Origin: PWQG01 sp040882255
GTDB taxonomy: Bacteria; Pseudomonadota; Gammaproteobacteria; Pseudomonadales; Pseudohongiellaceae
Direction: 5' to 3'
Assembly: GCA_040882255.1 (NCBI GenBank)
Contig: JBBEBP010000016.1
Coordinates: 124,001-188,000 of the forward strand
Length of the DNA stretch: 64,000 nucleotides
Made by a program: the position numbers and the translations under genes. Below are positions 25,068 to 33,096 of this stretch, one piece after another (position 1 is the first letter of the stretch; each line of letters starts with the position of its first letter). The notes beneath the pieces are model-generated. The model worked only from the letters and a program-made list of their open reading frames with translations, had not been told where the DNA came from and did no database searches.

Positions 25068-27353
25068 ATGAGTGACGAAACGGCGGAAAAAACCGGGCAG
25101 ACGGATTCCATGGAAGCATTCAACCAGGGTCTCACTCTGGTGTATCAGCGCATCCGCAAGAGCAAACAGCTCAAGAAGGCGATGAAGGAGGTCGAGCAGA
25201 GCCTGGTGGATCTGCTGGATGTCCGGCTCTTCACCATCTACCAGACTGTCCAGAACGGTCGCGAGATCGTCTCCACGTTCAAGGGTGGCGACCCCGAGGA
25301 CGATCAGTCGAACCAGATCCGCGTCCCCCTCAGCCCCACTTCGCTGGCCGGCTATGTGGCCCTGAGCCAGCGCAGCCTGCAACTTCGTGATGTCACGGAC
25401 AGAGATGAACTGCTCGCCATCCATCCTCGCCTGCAGTTCGACAGCAGCTTCAGCGAAGCACGTGGCTGGAAGGTCAGGTCGCAGGTCGTCGTACCCATCA
25501 AGGACGAGATCCTGCTCGGCGTGCTGCAACTGATCCGCTTCGAGGGTGACCCGCCCTTTGACCGTACGGATCTGAAGAAGGCCACCGTGGTCGCCAAGAT
25601 GCTGGCACGGCAGTTCCGTGCCGAATTGCAGAGTACGCAGGGACCGTGGGATTACCTTGTACAGACCAGGAAGATCAGCAGCGCGGATCTGGACGACATT
25701 CAACAACGGATCAGCGGGTATGGAGGCACCATCAGCAAGGTCCTGATGGAGGACTACGGCATAGAGGCCGACGAGATCGGCAAGTCTCTGTCGTACTACT
25801 ACCGCGTCCCGTTCATGCCCTACCGGCCGGAACACTCCCTGCCGATCGCCCTGTTCGAGAACATCAGCACCAGCTACCTGCGCAACAACCTGTGGCTGCC
25901 CGTCGACGGTGACAAGGAAGAAGCGGTCATATTGATCGACGACCCCAGCGACTATCAGCGCATCATGGAGATACAGGGGGTACTCAACGCCCGCAACTAC
26001 GCTTTCCGCGTGGGCCTGCCGGAGCACATCCTCCAGTATCTCAGCGACGACAACGGAGCCGACGGCGAAACCGGGTTCGACGAGGTCTTCTCGCGCCTGG
26101 AGGAACAGAGCGGCATCGAGATGGATCAGGAAGAGGACAATGACGAGGAACAACTGGCCTCCACCTCCGCCATCATCCAGCTGGTCAACCGCATCATCAC
26201 GGAAGCCGATCGCCTGGGCGCCTCGGACATTCATGTCGAACCGGGCAAGGACAATTCACCGGGTATCGTCCGGCTCAGAGTGGACGGCATCTGCCGGGAA
26301 CTGCTCAAGGTGCCCAGTGAGCATACCGGTGCACTGATCGCCCGCATCAAGGTCATCTCGCGGCTCAATATTGCCGAACGCCGCCTGCCCCAGGATGGCA
26401 AATGCAAGCTCAAGGTCCGCGGCAAGCGGCTCGAACTCCGGGTAGCCACGGTACCGACCGTACAGGGCGAAAGCGCCGTGCTGCGCCTGCTGGCAGCCGG
26501 CAGTGCCATGCCGCTGGAGAAGCTCAACCTTTCCCGGCCCAACCATGACAGGATCATCGACATGGCGGCCCACCCTCACGGACTGTTGCTCGTCGTGGGC
26601 CCCACCGGTTCCGGCAAGACCACCACGCTGCACGGCATACTGGGACATATCAATCAGCCGGACCGCAAGATCTGGACGGCCGAGGACCCTGTGGAAATCA
26701 CCCAGCCGGGGCTGCAGCAGGTCCAGGTGATGCCCAAGATCAATTTCACCTTCGCCGCCGCCATGCGGGCGTTCCTGCGGGCCGACCCCGATGTCATCCT
26801 GATCGGGGAAATGCGCGACCAGGAAACCGCCAATATCGGCGTCGAGGCCTCGCTGACCGGCCACCTGGTCCTGTCGACGCTGCACACCAATTCGGCGCCC
26901 GAGACCATCACCCGCCTGCTCGACCTGGGGCTGGATCCGGTCAACTTCTCCGACGCCCTGCTGGGCGTTCTGGCTCAGCGCCTTATGCGTACCCTGTGCG
27001 GTAACTGCAAGGAAAGCTACCGCCCCGAAGCGCGGGAGCTCGATCACCTGATCGACCAATACGGCCGGGACGACTTTCCGGAACTGGGCATCAATACCGA
27101 AGAGGTGACCCTGTACCGGGCGGTGGGTTGTGAGGAATGCGGGGAGACCGGGTACAAGGGGCGCACCGGCATTCACGAGCTACTGGCCGGCAGCAACGAT
27201 CTGCGCCGCCTGATCTATAACCGCTCCGGACTGGACGCCATACGCGAGCAGGCACTCACCGACGGTATGCGCACGCTGAAGCAGGACGGGATTCTGAAGA
27301 TCTTCAACGGAGACAGCGACTACATCCAGTTATTGCGGGTCGTCGCCGAGTGA
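25068..27353 (+). CDS. GAF-domain GspE/PilB-type secretion or pilus ATPase
   Basis: 761 residues. Residues 15-185 look like a GAF sensor domain, about 185-340 like the GspE/MshE N-terminal domain, and 350-750 the hexameric ATPase. Walker A GPTGSGKTTT is near 511, Walker B region LIGEMRDQETANIG near 575, and the zinc site CGNCKES...CEECGETGYKGR near 644-690. The frame is open from 24900, but ATG at 25068 has AAAGG about 8 bases before it. No pilus or type II secretion genes adjoin it, so it is an orphan motor whose activity may be tuned by a ligand bound to GAF. Its last 24 bases overlap convergent rimI. Confidence 0.9.
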   Translation: MSDETAEKTGQTDSMEAFNQGLTLVYQRIRKSKQLKKAMKEVEQSLVDLLDVRLFTIYQTVQNGREIVSTFKGGDPEDDQSNQIRVPLSPTSLAGYVALSQRSLQLRDVTDRDELLAIHPRLQFDSSFSEARGWKVRSQVVVPIKDEILLGVLQLIRFEGDPPFDRTDLKKATVVAKMLARQFRAELQSTQGPWDYLVQTRKISSADLDDIQQRISGYGGTISKVLMEDYGIEADEIGKSLSYYYRVPFMPYRPEHSLPIALFENISTSYLRNNLWLPVDGDKEEAVILIDDPSDYQRIMEIQGVLNARNYAFRVGLPEHILQYLSDDNGADGETGFDEVFSRLEEQSGIEMDQEEDNDEEQLASTSAIIQLVNRIITEADRLGASDIHVEPGKDNSPGIVRLRVDGICRELLKVPSEHTGALIARIKVISRLNIAERRLPQDGKCKLKVRGKRLELRVATVPTVQGESAVLRLLAAGSAMPLEKLNLSRPNHDRIIDMAAHPHGLLLVVGPTGSGKTTTLHGILGHINQPDRKIWTAEDPVEITQPGLQQVQVMPKINFTFAAAMRAFLRADPDVILIGEMRDQETANIGVEASLTGHLVLSTLHTNSAPETITRLLDLGLDPVNFSDALLGVLAQRLMRTLCGNCKESYRPEARELDHLIDQYGRDDFPELGINTEEVTLYRAVGCEECGETGYKGRTGIHELLAGSNDLRRLIYNRSGLDAIREQALTDGMRTLKQDGILKIFNGDSDYIQLLRVVAE

Positions 27354-27800
27354 ACGGGACAGGATAAGTGCATCCTCGCGCTTATCCCTGGCGGATCGGG
27401 TCGGGTAATAGTTGCGGCGCTCCCCGACCCGCACGAATCCTTCCCCATAGTACAGTTGTTGGGCCGCCTCATTGGAGGGCCGGACTTCCAGGAAGCAGCA
27501 CTGTGCTCCGGCGGCGCGTGCCTGCTCCAGCACATGCTGCAACAACTGCCTGGCCAGGCCACGCCGCCGGCAGGCGGGATTGACGCACAGGGTGAGCAGG
27601 TGGCACTCGTCCGCTGCAATGCTCATGATCGCATGAGCCGCCACTACCCCCTCATCCCCCTCTTCTTCCAGCACCCAGCACTCGTAACCGGACCGCAAAC
27701 AGTCCTGGAATATGCGGCGGGTCCACGGGTGTGGGTAGGACAGGTTCTCGTTGTGAAGAACGTGGTCCAGGTCGGAGTCTTCCATGCGCCGGCAATGCAT
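27330..27800 (-). CDS. rimI: Ribosomal protein bS18-alanine N-acetyltransferase
   Basis: GNAT acetyltransferase, 156 residues. The acetyl-CoA pyrophosphate-binding loop is NPACRRRGLARQLL, preceded by ECHLLTLCV, with FLEVRPSNEAAQQLYYGEGF giving the RimI-type end that positions the catalytic Glu and Tyr. ATG at 27800 is 7 bases after the stop of the HolD-like gene; a GTG at 27821 would overlap that gene. Known role: acetylation of the N-terminal Ala of S18. The HolD-RimI neighbourhood also occurs in E. coli. Confidence 0.93.
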   Translation of the reverse strand: MHCRRMEDSDLDHVLHNENLSYPHPWTRRIFQDCLRSGYECWVLEEEGDEGVVAAHAIMSIAADECHLLTLCVNPACRRRGLARQLLQHVLEQARAAGAQCCFLEVRPSNEAAQQLYYGEGFVRVGERRNYYPTRSARDKREDALILSRSLGDDPQ

Positions 27801-27807
27801 CAATCCG

Positions 27808-28626
27808 TCATTCCCGATCACATTGTGCCAATGGTTGTATCAGTGACTGCATGGCCTTCCAGGCAGGACGTTTGGCCGAGGCATCGCGGGCCATCGTTTC
27901 CAGGGCCGGCACCCGCAACAGCTGCTGCGACGATCCGGGAACGTCCATCAATTCCAACATCCTGTCAGCCACATCGCCCGACTCGGCCGGCAAAAGCCAG
28001 TCCGGAGGTTCATCCATCAGCAGTAGCATGAACGGAGGGCTGTTGTCCCCGGCCCGGCGACGCAGGAAGGCACGCACTACCTGACGGGCCGTGTCGATGT
28101 CTCCCGGCATGGCGGCGTCAAGCGGCCAGTGGAAAGGTTCCCCCTGCAATGTCACCCCCTGATACCGGGGGCTGAGCGCCGCCAGAATCCGCTCCAGCAT
28201 CTGCCGCGACGGCGCAGACAGTCCGGGCGTGTCATGGCCGGCAAGGACACAGAGGCGTTCATCCGGTCTGAACCAGGTGAACCGGAATTCCAGGGATTCA
28301 TCTGCGTCCACTCCGGCCGCTGGAGTCTGCTCCGCCGTGACCGGCGAGGAGGGCGCCGGCGGTGCCGGGATGGCAGGAGGTGACCCGGCGGAGAGGCTGT
28401 CCTTCAGACCACCCAGGCTGGCCGGTGCAACGCGCGATTCCGGCTCGTGGTCAGCCATGGCCTTCTCTGCGGTCAGGTCCGCCCCCGTGTCCGTATCAAT
28501 ATCTGTATGGTATCGCCGCGAAGCGCCCGCCCCCGGCAGAGCATACCGGGGATAATAGACAGCAATCCCCATCTCGCGGAGGTAGCGCTGCCTGGCTTCG
28601 TCATTGATGGGGGTCGGTGTATTCAT
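27808..28626 (-). CDS. Putative DNA polymerase III psi-like (HolD-like) protein
   Basis: 272 residues from ATG at 28626. The N-terminal segment RQRYLREMGIAVYYPRYALP resembles the start of HolD, which binds clamp-loader partner chi, and the gene sits directly before rimI as holD does in E. coli. The rest differs: a Pro/Ala/Ser-rich linker (about residues 75-115) and a C-terminal domain with FTWFRPDERLCVLAGHD. E. coli psi is about half this length. Function is inferred from position and the first 30 residues only. A frame extension to 28710 is not used because a TATAAT box lies just before the ATG. Confidence 0.55.
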   Translation of the reverse strand: MNTPTPINDEARQRYLREMGIAVYYPRYALPGAGASRRYHTDIDTDTGADLTAEKAMADHEPESRVAPASLGGLKDSLSAGSPPAIPAPPAPSSPVTAEQTPAAGVDADESLEFRFTWFRPDERLCVLAGHDTPGLSAPSRQMLERILAALSPRYQGVTLQGEPFHWPLDAAMPGDIDTARQVVRAFLRRRAGDNSPPFMLLLMDEPPDWLLPAESGDVADRMLELMDVPGSSQQLLRVPALETMARDASAKRPAWKAMQSLIQPLAQCDRE

Positions 28627-28635
28627 GATCGGGGC

Positions 28636-28665
28636 ATTATACGGGCCATTGAGCTTGCGCGGCAA
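28636..28665 (-). promoter_or_regulatory. Sigma-70-like promoter giving a nearly leaderless transcript
   Basis: On the minus strand TTGCCG (28665-28660) and a perfect TATAAT (28641-28636) are 18 bases apart. The start point expected about 7 bases on would fall near 28629, only about 3 bases before the ATG at 28626, and no ribosome site is visible. Confidence 0.5.
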
Positions 28666-28671
28666 AAATGC

Positions 28672-28702
28672 TTGAATCATCAGCCATTGATGATCCGATA
28701 AT
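28672..28702 (+). promoter_or_regulatory. Candidate promoter for the quinone oxidoreductase gene
   Basis: TTGAAT (28672-28677) and GATAAT (28697-28702) are 19 bases apart and about 20 bases before the ATG at 28723. It lies back to back with the minus-strand promoter at 28636-28665. Confidence 0.4.
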
Positions 28703-28722
28703 TGTTCCACGGGGGGAACTGT

Positions 28723-29706
28723 ATGAAAGCCATCCTTTGCAAATCCTATGGGCCACCGGAGAACCTGGCACTGGAAGAGTTGGATGACCTGGAACCCGGC
28801 GAGCAGGAAGTCGTGGTCGACGTCTACGCCGCCTCACTGAACTTTCCGGACACCCTGCAGATCGAAGGCAAGTACCAGTTCCAACCCCCCATGCCATTCA
28901 CTCCCGGCTCGGAAGTCGGTGGCGTGGTACGCAAGGTCGGGCCGGGGCTGACCGGACTCGAACCGGGTGACCGGGTCATGGCGACACCCTCCATCGGCGG
29001 CATGGCGGAACAGGTGATCGTGCCGGCCGGCAGCCTGCGTGTCATCCCGGACAACATGGACTTCCCGACCGCTGCCGGTTTCGCGATGGTCTATACCACT
29101 TCGTATCATGCGCTGAAACAGCGTGGCCGACTGCAGGCGGGCGAAACCCTCCTGGTGCTGGGCGCCAGCGGCGGTGTCGGCATGGCAGCGGTGGAGCTGG
29201 GCAAACTGATGGGTGCCCGGGTCATCGCCGCAGCCAGCAGTGACGAGAAACTGGATTTTGTCCGTCAGGCGGGGCCCGACGAGCTGGTCAATTACGGGGA
29301 CGGAGAACTCAAGGAAAAAGTGAAGGCCCTGACCGGCGGCAGAGGCGCCGACGTGATCTACGACCCGGTGGGCGGCGACCTGTTCGACCAGTGTACCCGC
29401 TGCATCAACTGGAACGGCCGGCTGCTGGTAGTGGGTTTCACCAGCGGGCGCATTCCCGCCTACCCTGCCAACCTGGCCCTGCTCAAGGGTTCATCCATGG
29501 TCGGCGTGTTCCTGGGCCGCTTCCGCAAGGAAGAGCCGCAAGCCTACGAGCAGAATTTCCAGGAACTGCTTGATCTGTACCGGGACGGAAAGATCCGCCC
29601 CGTGGTCACCCGATCCTATCGCATGGAAGACTATGTGGAGGCGTTCAATGTATTCCGCAACCGCAAGGCAATGGGCAAGATGACGCTGGAAGTCCGCCGG
29701 GAGTGA
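28723..29706 (+). CDS. NADPH:quinone oxidoreductase, zinc-free MDR family
   Basis: 327 residues. GroES-like N-terminal domain with SLNFPDTLQIEGKYQ and FTPGSEVGGVV; Rossmann nucleotide-binding motif LVLGASGGVGMAAVELGK near residue 145; then GADVIYDPVGGDLF. The catalytic zinc ligands of alcohol dehydrogenases are absent, as in quinone oxidoreductases. ATG at 28723 follows GGGGGGA by 6 bases. Two-step NADPH-dependent reduction of quinones or enoyl compounds is typical. The acyl-CoA synthetase gene follows by 121 bases on the same strand, so the enzyme may handle an enoyl-CoA or fatty substrate. Confidence 0.9.
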   Translation: MKAILCKSYGPPENLALEELDDLEPGEQEVVVDVYAASLNFPDTLQIEGKYQFQPPMPFTPGSEVGGVVRKVGPGLTGLEPGDRVMATPSIGGMAEQVIVPAGSLRVIPDNMDFPTAAGFAMVYTTSYHALKQRGRLQAGETLLVLGASGGVGMAAVELGKLMGARVIAAASSDEKLDFVRQAGPDELVNYGDGELKEKVKALTGGRGADVIYDPVGGDLFDQCTRCINWNGRLLVVGFTSGRIPAYPANLALLKGSSMVGVFLGRFRKEEPQAYEQNFQELLDLYRDGKIRPVVTRSYRMEDYVEAFNVFRNRKAMGKMTLEVRRE

Positions 29707-29827
29707 TACCCCGGCTGTTATCGTAGATGAATCGTCCCGCAGCCGGGCCGGTTGCCCTGCCGCTATCTTGATTCCGGGCAACCGGCACGTATAATGCTGG
29801 GTTTTTTCCGTAGCAGAAGAGCATCCC

Positions 29828-31561
29828 ATGCTGAGTTCCAAGGACATCGAAAGAGACCTGGCGAAACTGCGCGATATCGTCATCTCTCACCAGGCTCCCG
29901 GCCAACCGCTGGAAACAGCCACCACGACTATCCAGGGTGTGGAGCAGAAAGTGTTCGCCAACGTGGAGCGCAACCTCCGCGAGCTCTACCAGCAGGGGCT
30001 GCAGGCGGCTGATCGCGATTTCCTGGTCTATGGGGAGGAGCGCTTCACGTTCCGGGAATCCCTGGCCGTGGCCGAGGACATGGCCCGGGTGCTGCTGCAA
30101 CGGTACAGGATCGAGAAAGGTGACCGGGTTGCCATCTGTTCGCGCAACAACCCGGAATGGTGCATGGCGTACATGGCCGTCACCATGATCGGCGCCATAG
30201 TGGTGCCCATGAACTCCTGGTGGCGAGGCCCGGAGATGGTGTACGGGCTGCAGGACAGCGGTGCCCGCGTGTTGTTCGCCGACCAGCAACGCATCGACCA
30301 CCTCCAGGAACACTACGACCAGCTCGAACTCGACATCATCGCCATCAAACCGGAGCGCGAGGGGCAGGGCTTCCCGGAATTCCACCAGCTCGCTGCCGAA
30401 GGCCGCAGTGGTCCGCGCCAGGACCTCGACGCCATCGACATCCAGCCAGATGATGATGCATCCATCATGTACACATCCGGGTCCACCGGCGCGCCCAAAG
30501 GCGTACTGTCCACGCACCGCAACATCATCAGCGCGCTCTACACCTGGCTGTTCGCCAGGGATATCACGGACATCCTCCGCCCGGAACAGGTGGAGGAGAA
30601 CCCGGAATACGAGCCCGGCATCCTCTCCAATGTACCGCTCTTTCACGTCACCGGCAGTCATGCACAGTTTCTGCTCAGCTTTCTCTACCTGCGCAAATTC
30701 GTGATGATGTACAAATGGGATCCCGATCAGGCCCTGGAGCTGATCGAGAAAGAGCGCCTGTCCGTCCTTCATGGCGTACCGACCATGACCTGGGAAGTGA
30801 TGAACTCCCCCCGCTTCGCCGAAACCGATCTGAGCAGCCTGAGGATCGTCCAGAGTGGCGGGGCCGCCCGACCTCCGGGGCACCTGAAGTTGATGCAGGA
30901 AAAATTCGATGACGTGGTGCAACCCGGTCTGGGATACGGGCTGACCGAGACCAACGCCATCGCGGCCACCATCACCGGTCCGTTCTATCTGGCCAAACCG
31001 GACAGCACCGGTCGCCCGACCCCGCCGGTGACCGCCATGAAGATCATCGACGAGCAGGGCAACGAGCTGCCCAATGGTGAGATCGGCGAGATCTCTATCA
31101 AGGGCGCCACCGTCATGAAAGGCTACTGGAACCGTCCGGAAGACACCGGGAAGGCACTTCGGGACGGCTGGTTCCACACCGGCGACCTGGGCCTGCTGGA
31201 CGAACATGGCTTCCTGATCATCAAGGATCGGGCCAAGGACATCGTGATACGCGGCGGCGAGAATATCGCCTGCGCCGAAGTCGAATATGCCCTGTCCGAA
31301 CACCCGGATATCCATGAAGCGGCTGTCTACGGCCTCCCCGACGAACGCCTCGGGGAGATCGTGGGCGCGACCGTCATGGTCAGCCCCAGGGCCCCTGTCG
31401 ACCAGGCCGCACTGCAGGCCTTTCTGGCCGAGCGTATCGCCGTATTCAAGGTGCCCGTCCACATCCGTATCCAGACCACACAGCTGGAGCGGATCGCCAG
31501 CGGTAAGATCGCCAAGAAAGCCCTCCGGGAGCAGCATCTGCGGGAGCTGGAGGCGACCTGA
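29828..31561 (+). CDS. Acyl-CoA synthetase, AMP-binding family
   Basis: 577 residues. Adenylating enzyme of the ANL superfamily: P-loop YTSGSTGAPKG, second motif YGLTETN, hinge region GWFHTGDLG followed by IKDRAKDIVIRGGENI, and the C-terminal catalytic Lys in SGKIAKKAL. The order and length fit medium- or long-chain fatty acid or aryl acid CoA ligases; substrate is not settled. An N-terminal extension of about 60 residues precedes the adenylation domain. A weak AGAAGAG ribosome site lies 7-8 bases before ATG. A palindromic repeat follows the stop. Confidence 0.92.
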   Translation: MLSSKDIERDLAKLRDIVISHQAPGQPLETATTTIQGVEQKVFANVERNLRELYQQGLQAADRDFLVYGEERFTFRESLAVAEDMARVLLQRYRIEKGDRVAICSRNNPEWCMAYMAVTMIGAIVVPMNSWWRGPEMVYGLQDSGARVLFADQQRIDHLQEHYDQLELDIIAIKPEREGQGFPEFHQLAAEGRSGPRQDLDAIDIQPDDDASIMYTSGSTGAPKGVLSTHRNIISALYTWLFARDITDILRPEQVEENPEYEPGILSNVPLFHVTGSHAQFLLSFLYLRKFVMMYKWDPDQALELIEKERLSVLHGVPTMTWEVMNSPRFAETDLSSLRIVQSGGAARPPGHLKLMQEKFDDVVQPGLGYGLTETNAIAATITGPFYLAKPDSTGRPTPPVTAMKIIDEQGNELPNGEIGEISIKGATVMKGYWNRPEDTGKALRDGWFHTGDLGLLDEHGFLIIKDRAKDIVIRGGENIACAEVEYALSEHPDIHEAAVYGLPDERLGEIVGATVMVSPRAPVDQAALQAFLAERIAVFKVPVHIRIQTTQLERIASGKIAKKALREQHLRELEAT

Positions 31562-31602
31562 AAAACGGGTTCGTCAGAAAATTTGTACGGGTCATTGTTT
31601 GC

Positions 31603-31748
31603 TCTCGCAAAGATCGCCAAGAGCGCAGAGAAACCAGTGAAAAAGCTGGTCAGCCCGGGGGGCTCCTGGCATAGTATCAATCACCCATGCCTATCTCGTC
31701 CCCCGTCGTTATATGCCCGCCTCTGCGCTCTTGGCGATCTTTGCGAGA
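31603..31748. repeat. Long palindromic element, 28-bp perfect arms
   Basis: The 311-base gap 31562-31872 has no gene but holds perfect complementary arms at 31603-31630 (TCTCGCAAAGATCGCCAAGA...) and 31721-31748, separated by 90 bases. TTGCT outside the left arm is matched outside the right arm after a 2-base offset. The arm sequence, with CTCTTGGCGATCTTTGCGAG, resembles short dispersed palindromic repeats familiar near gene ends in many proteobacteria; copy number here is unknown. Confidence 0.8.
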
Positions 31749-31872
31749 TCAGCAACCCCCCGTTTCCCGTACTCGCAAATAATTGTTGCATTCTCCGGTT
31801 TTATACCCATAATCCGCGTCGAGGACTTCCTCAAAAGCGTGTAGTATTCGTTGGGCTTCTAGAGAGAGTGCA

Positions 31873-32169
31873 ATGATGAAGAGCCATTCCTGGGACGAAC
31901 TGAATGACAGCGCCAGGGACTTCTTCGACTCCATCGGCATGCTGCCGGAATCCGGGGTTGAAGAGGACATCAACGACAAACGATTGCAACGCCGCCGGCT
32001 GACCGAACTGCGTCGCCGGACGGAAGAGCGTCTGGACTGGAGACGGGCATACGGTGACCTGCAGTTCGACGACCTGGACCATCTGGAAGGATACGATGAT
32101 GGCCCGGGCTTCAGCAGGCAGTACCACTTTGACGAGCTGAGCGACTCGAGCGAGTTCGACGAGCACTGA
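31873..32169 (+). CDS. Small acidic protein of unknown function
   Basis: 98 residues, very rich in Asp, Glu and Arg, with a basic central helix (KRLQRRRLTELRRRTEERL, about residues 36-54) between acidic ends. There is no signal peptide or membrane segment. It could be a nucleic-acid or ribosome-associated factor, but this is speculative. Adjacent ATGs at 31873 and 31876 are both possible, with GAGAGAG just upstream. It is followed by a hairpin terminator before the Anbu gene, so it is probably its own unit. Confidence 0.65.
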   Translation: MMKSHSWDELNDSARDFFDSIGMLPESGVEEDINDKRLQRRRLTELRRRTEERLDWRRAYGDLQFDDLDHLEGYDDGPGFSRQYHFDELSDSSEFDEH

Positions 32170-32195
32170 ACCCGGTCAGTGCGGCAGCACAGCCA

Positions 32196-32232
32196 CCGGC
32201 GGCCTCACTGGCCGCCGGAGGTTCTCTTTTCT
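32196..32232 (+). terminator. Intrinsic terminator after the small acidic gene
   Basis: CCGGCGGCC (32196-32204), loop TCACT, GGCCGCCGG (32210-32218), then a pyrimidine-rich tract with TTCTCTTTTCTC. It lies 27 bases after the stop of the small acidic protein gene. Confidence 0.75.
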
Positions 32233-32322
32233 CTTGCGGACCCGTTCGGCCCTGCAACCGGTCAGTTCCCTTTCTGCGTAATTTACGGTACCTTGGCACC
32301 TCGCCCAGAACGAGCTTTTTCC

Positions 32323-33096
32323 ATGACCTATTGTGTTGCCATTGCCGTGGACGCCGGCATCGTGTTCTGCTCCGACTCCCGCACCAACGCCGGGGTGGAC
32401 CAGGTCCGGACCTACAGCAAGATGTACCGTTTCGGTGTCGACAACGAGCGCCAGTTCATCATCCTCTCAGCCGGAAATCTGGCCACCACGCAGGCCTGCA
32501 TCAACCACATCAAACGGGACATCCGTCAACAGGCACCAACCAGTCTCTTGACCGTGCAGAGTCTGGGTGAAGCCGCCGAGTACCTGGGTACTATTTCGCG
32601 CAATGAACAGGAAAAGCATGAAGGCAAAGGCAGCGGTTTCGAAGCCAGCTTCATCATCGGCGGGCAGGTCGCCGGGGCACGGCACCGCATCATGCTGGTC
32701 TACCCGGAGGGCAATCATATTACCAGCTCGCGGGATACGCCCTATCTGCAGATCGGTGAAAGCAAGTACGGAAAACCCATCCTTGACCGCATTCTGTCGC
32801 GGGACCTGAATCTGGACACCTGTGCGTTGTGCGCACTGGTATCAATGGATTCGACGATGCGAAGCAACCTCGGTGTCGGTCCCCCGATCGAGACGCTCAT
32901 CTACAAGGCGGATTCCCTGACCCTGGGGGAGCCACTGCGTTTCGACGAGGACAGTGAATTCCTGCGTGAGGTCAAGCGGAACTGGGACCTCAGGCTCAAG
33001 GAAGCCTTCCGGCAGATGCCTCCCTTTGCCTGGGCCTCCTCCTGGGACCGTAACGCAAAAAGCCACAGCGACGAAGACGCGGAAGCGCCCTACTGA
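32323..33096 (+). CDS. Anbu, bacterial proteasome-like peptidase
   Basis: 257 residues of the Ntn-hydrolase proteasome/HslV group (COG3484). After Met removal, the N-terminal Thr of MTYCVAIAVDAGIVFCSDSR would be the predicted nucleophile, and the pattern D-x-R-x-N-x-G is family-typical. Further conserved blocks are LSAGNLATTQACINHI and PYLQIGESKYGKPILDR. ATG at 32323 is chosen because it places that Thr at position 2; upstream frame is not conserved. Anbu is typically encoded near ATP-grasp, alpha-E and transglutaminase genes, exactly the neighbours seen here. It overlaps the convergent alpha-E gene by 7 bases. Confidence 0.92.
   Translation: MTYCVAIAVDAGIVFCSDSRTNAGVDQVRTYSKMYRFGVDNERQFIILSAGNLATTQACINHIKRDIRQQAPTSLLTVQSLGEAAEYLGTISRNEQEKHEGKGSGFEASFIIGGQVAGARHRIMLVYPEGNHITSSRDTPYLQIGESKYGKPILDRILSRDLNLDTCALCALVSMDSTMRSNLGVGPPIETLIYKADSLTLGEPLRFDEDSEFLREVKRNWDLRLKEAFRQMPPFAWASSWDRNAKSHSDEDAEAPY

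Noticed and set aside
29645..31537. 630-codon minus-strand frame
   Set aside because: It is antisense to the acyl-CoA synthetase, whose motifs are complete on the plus strand.
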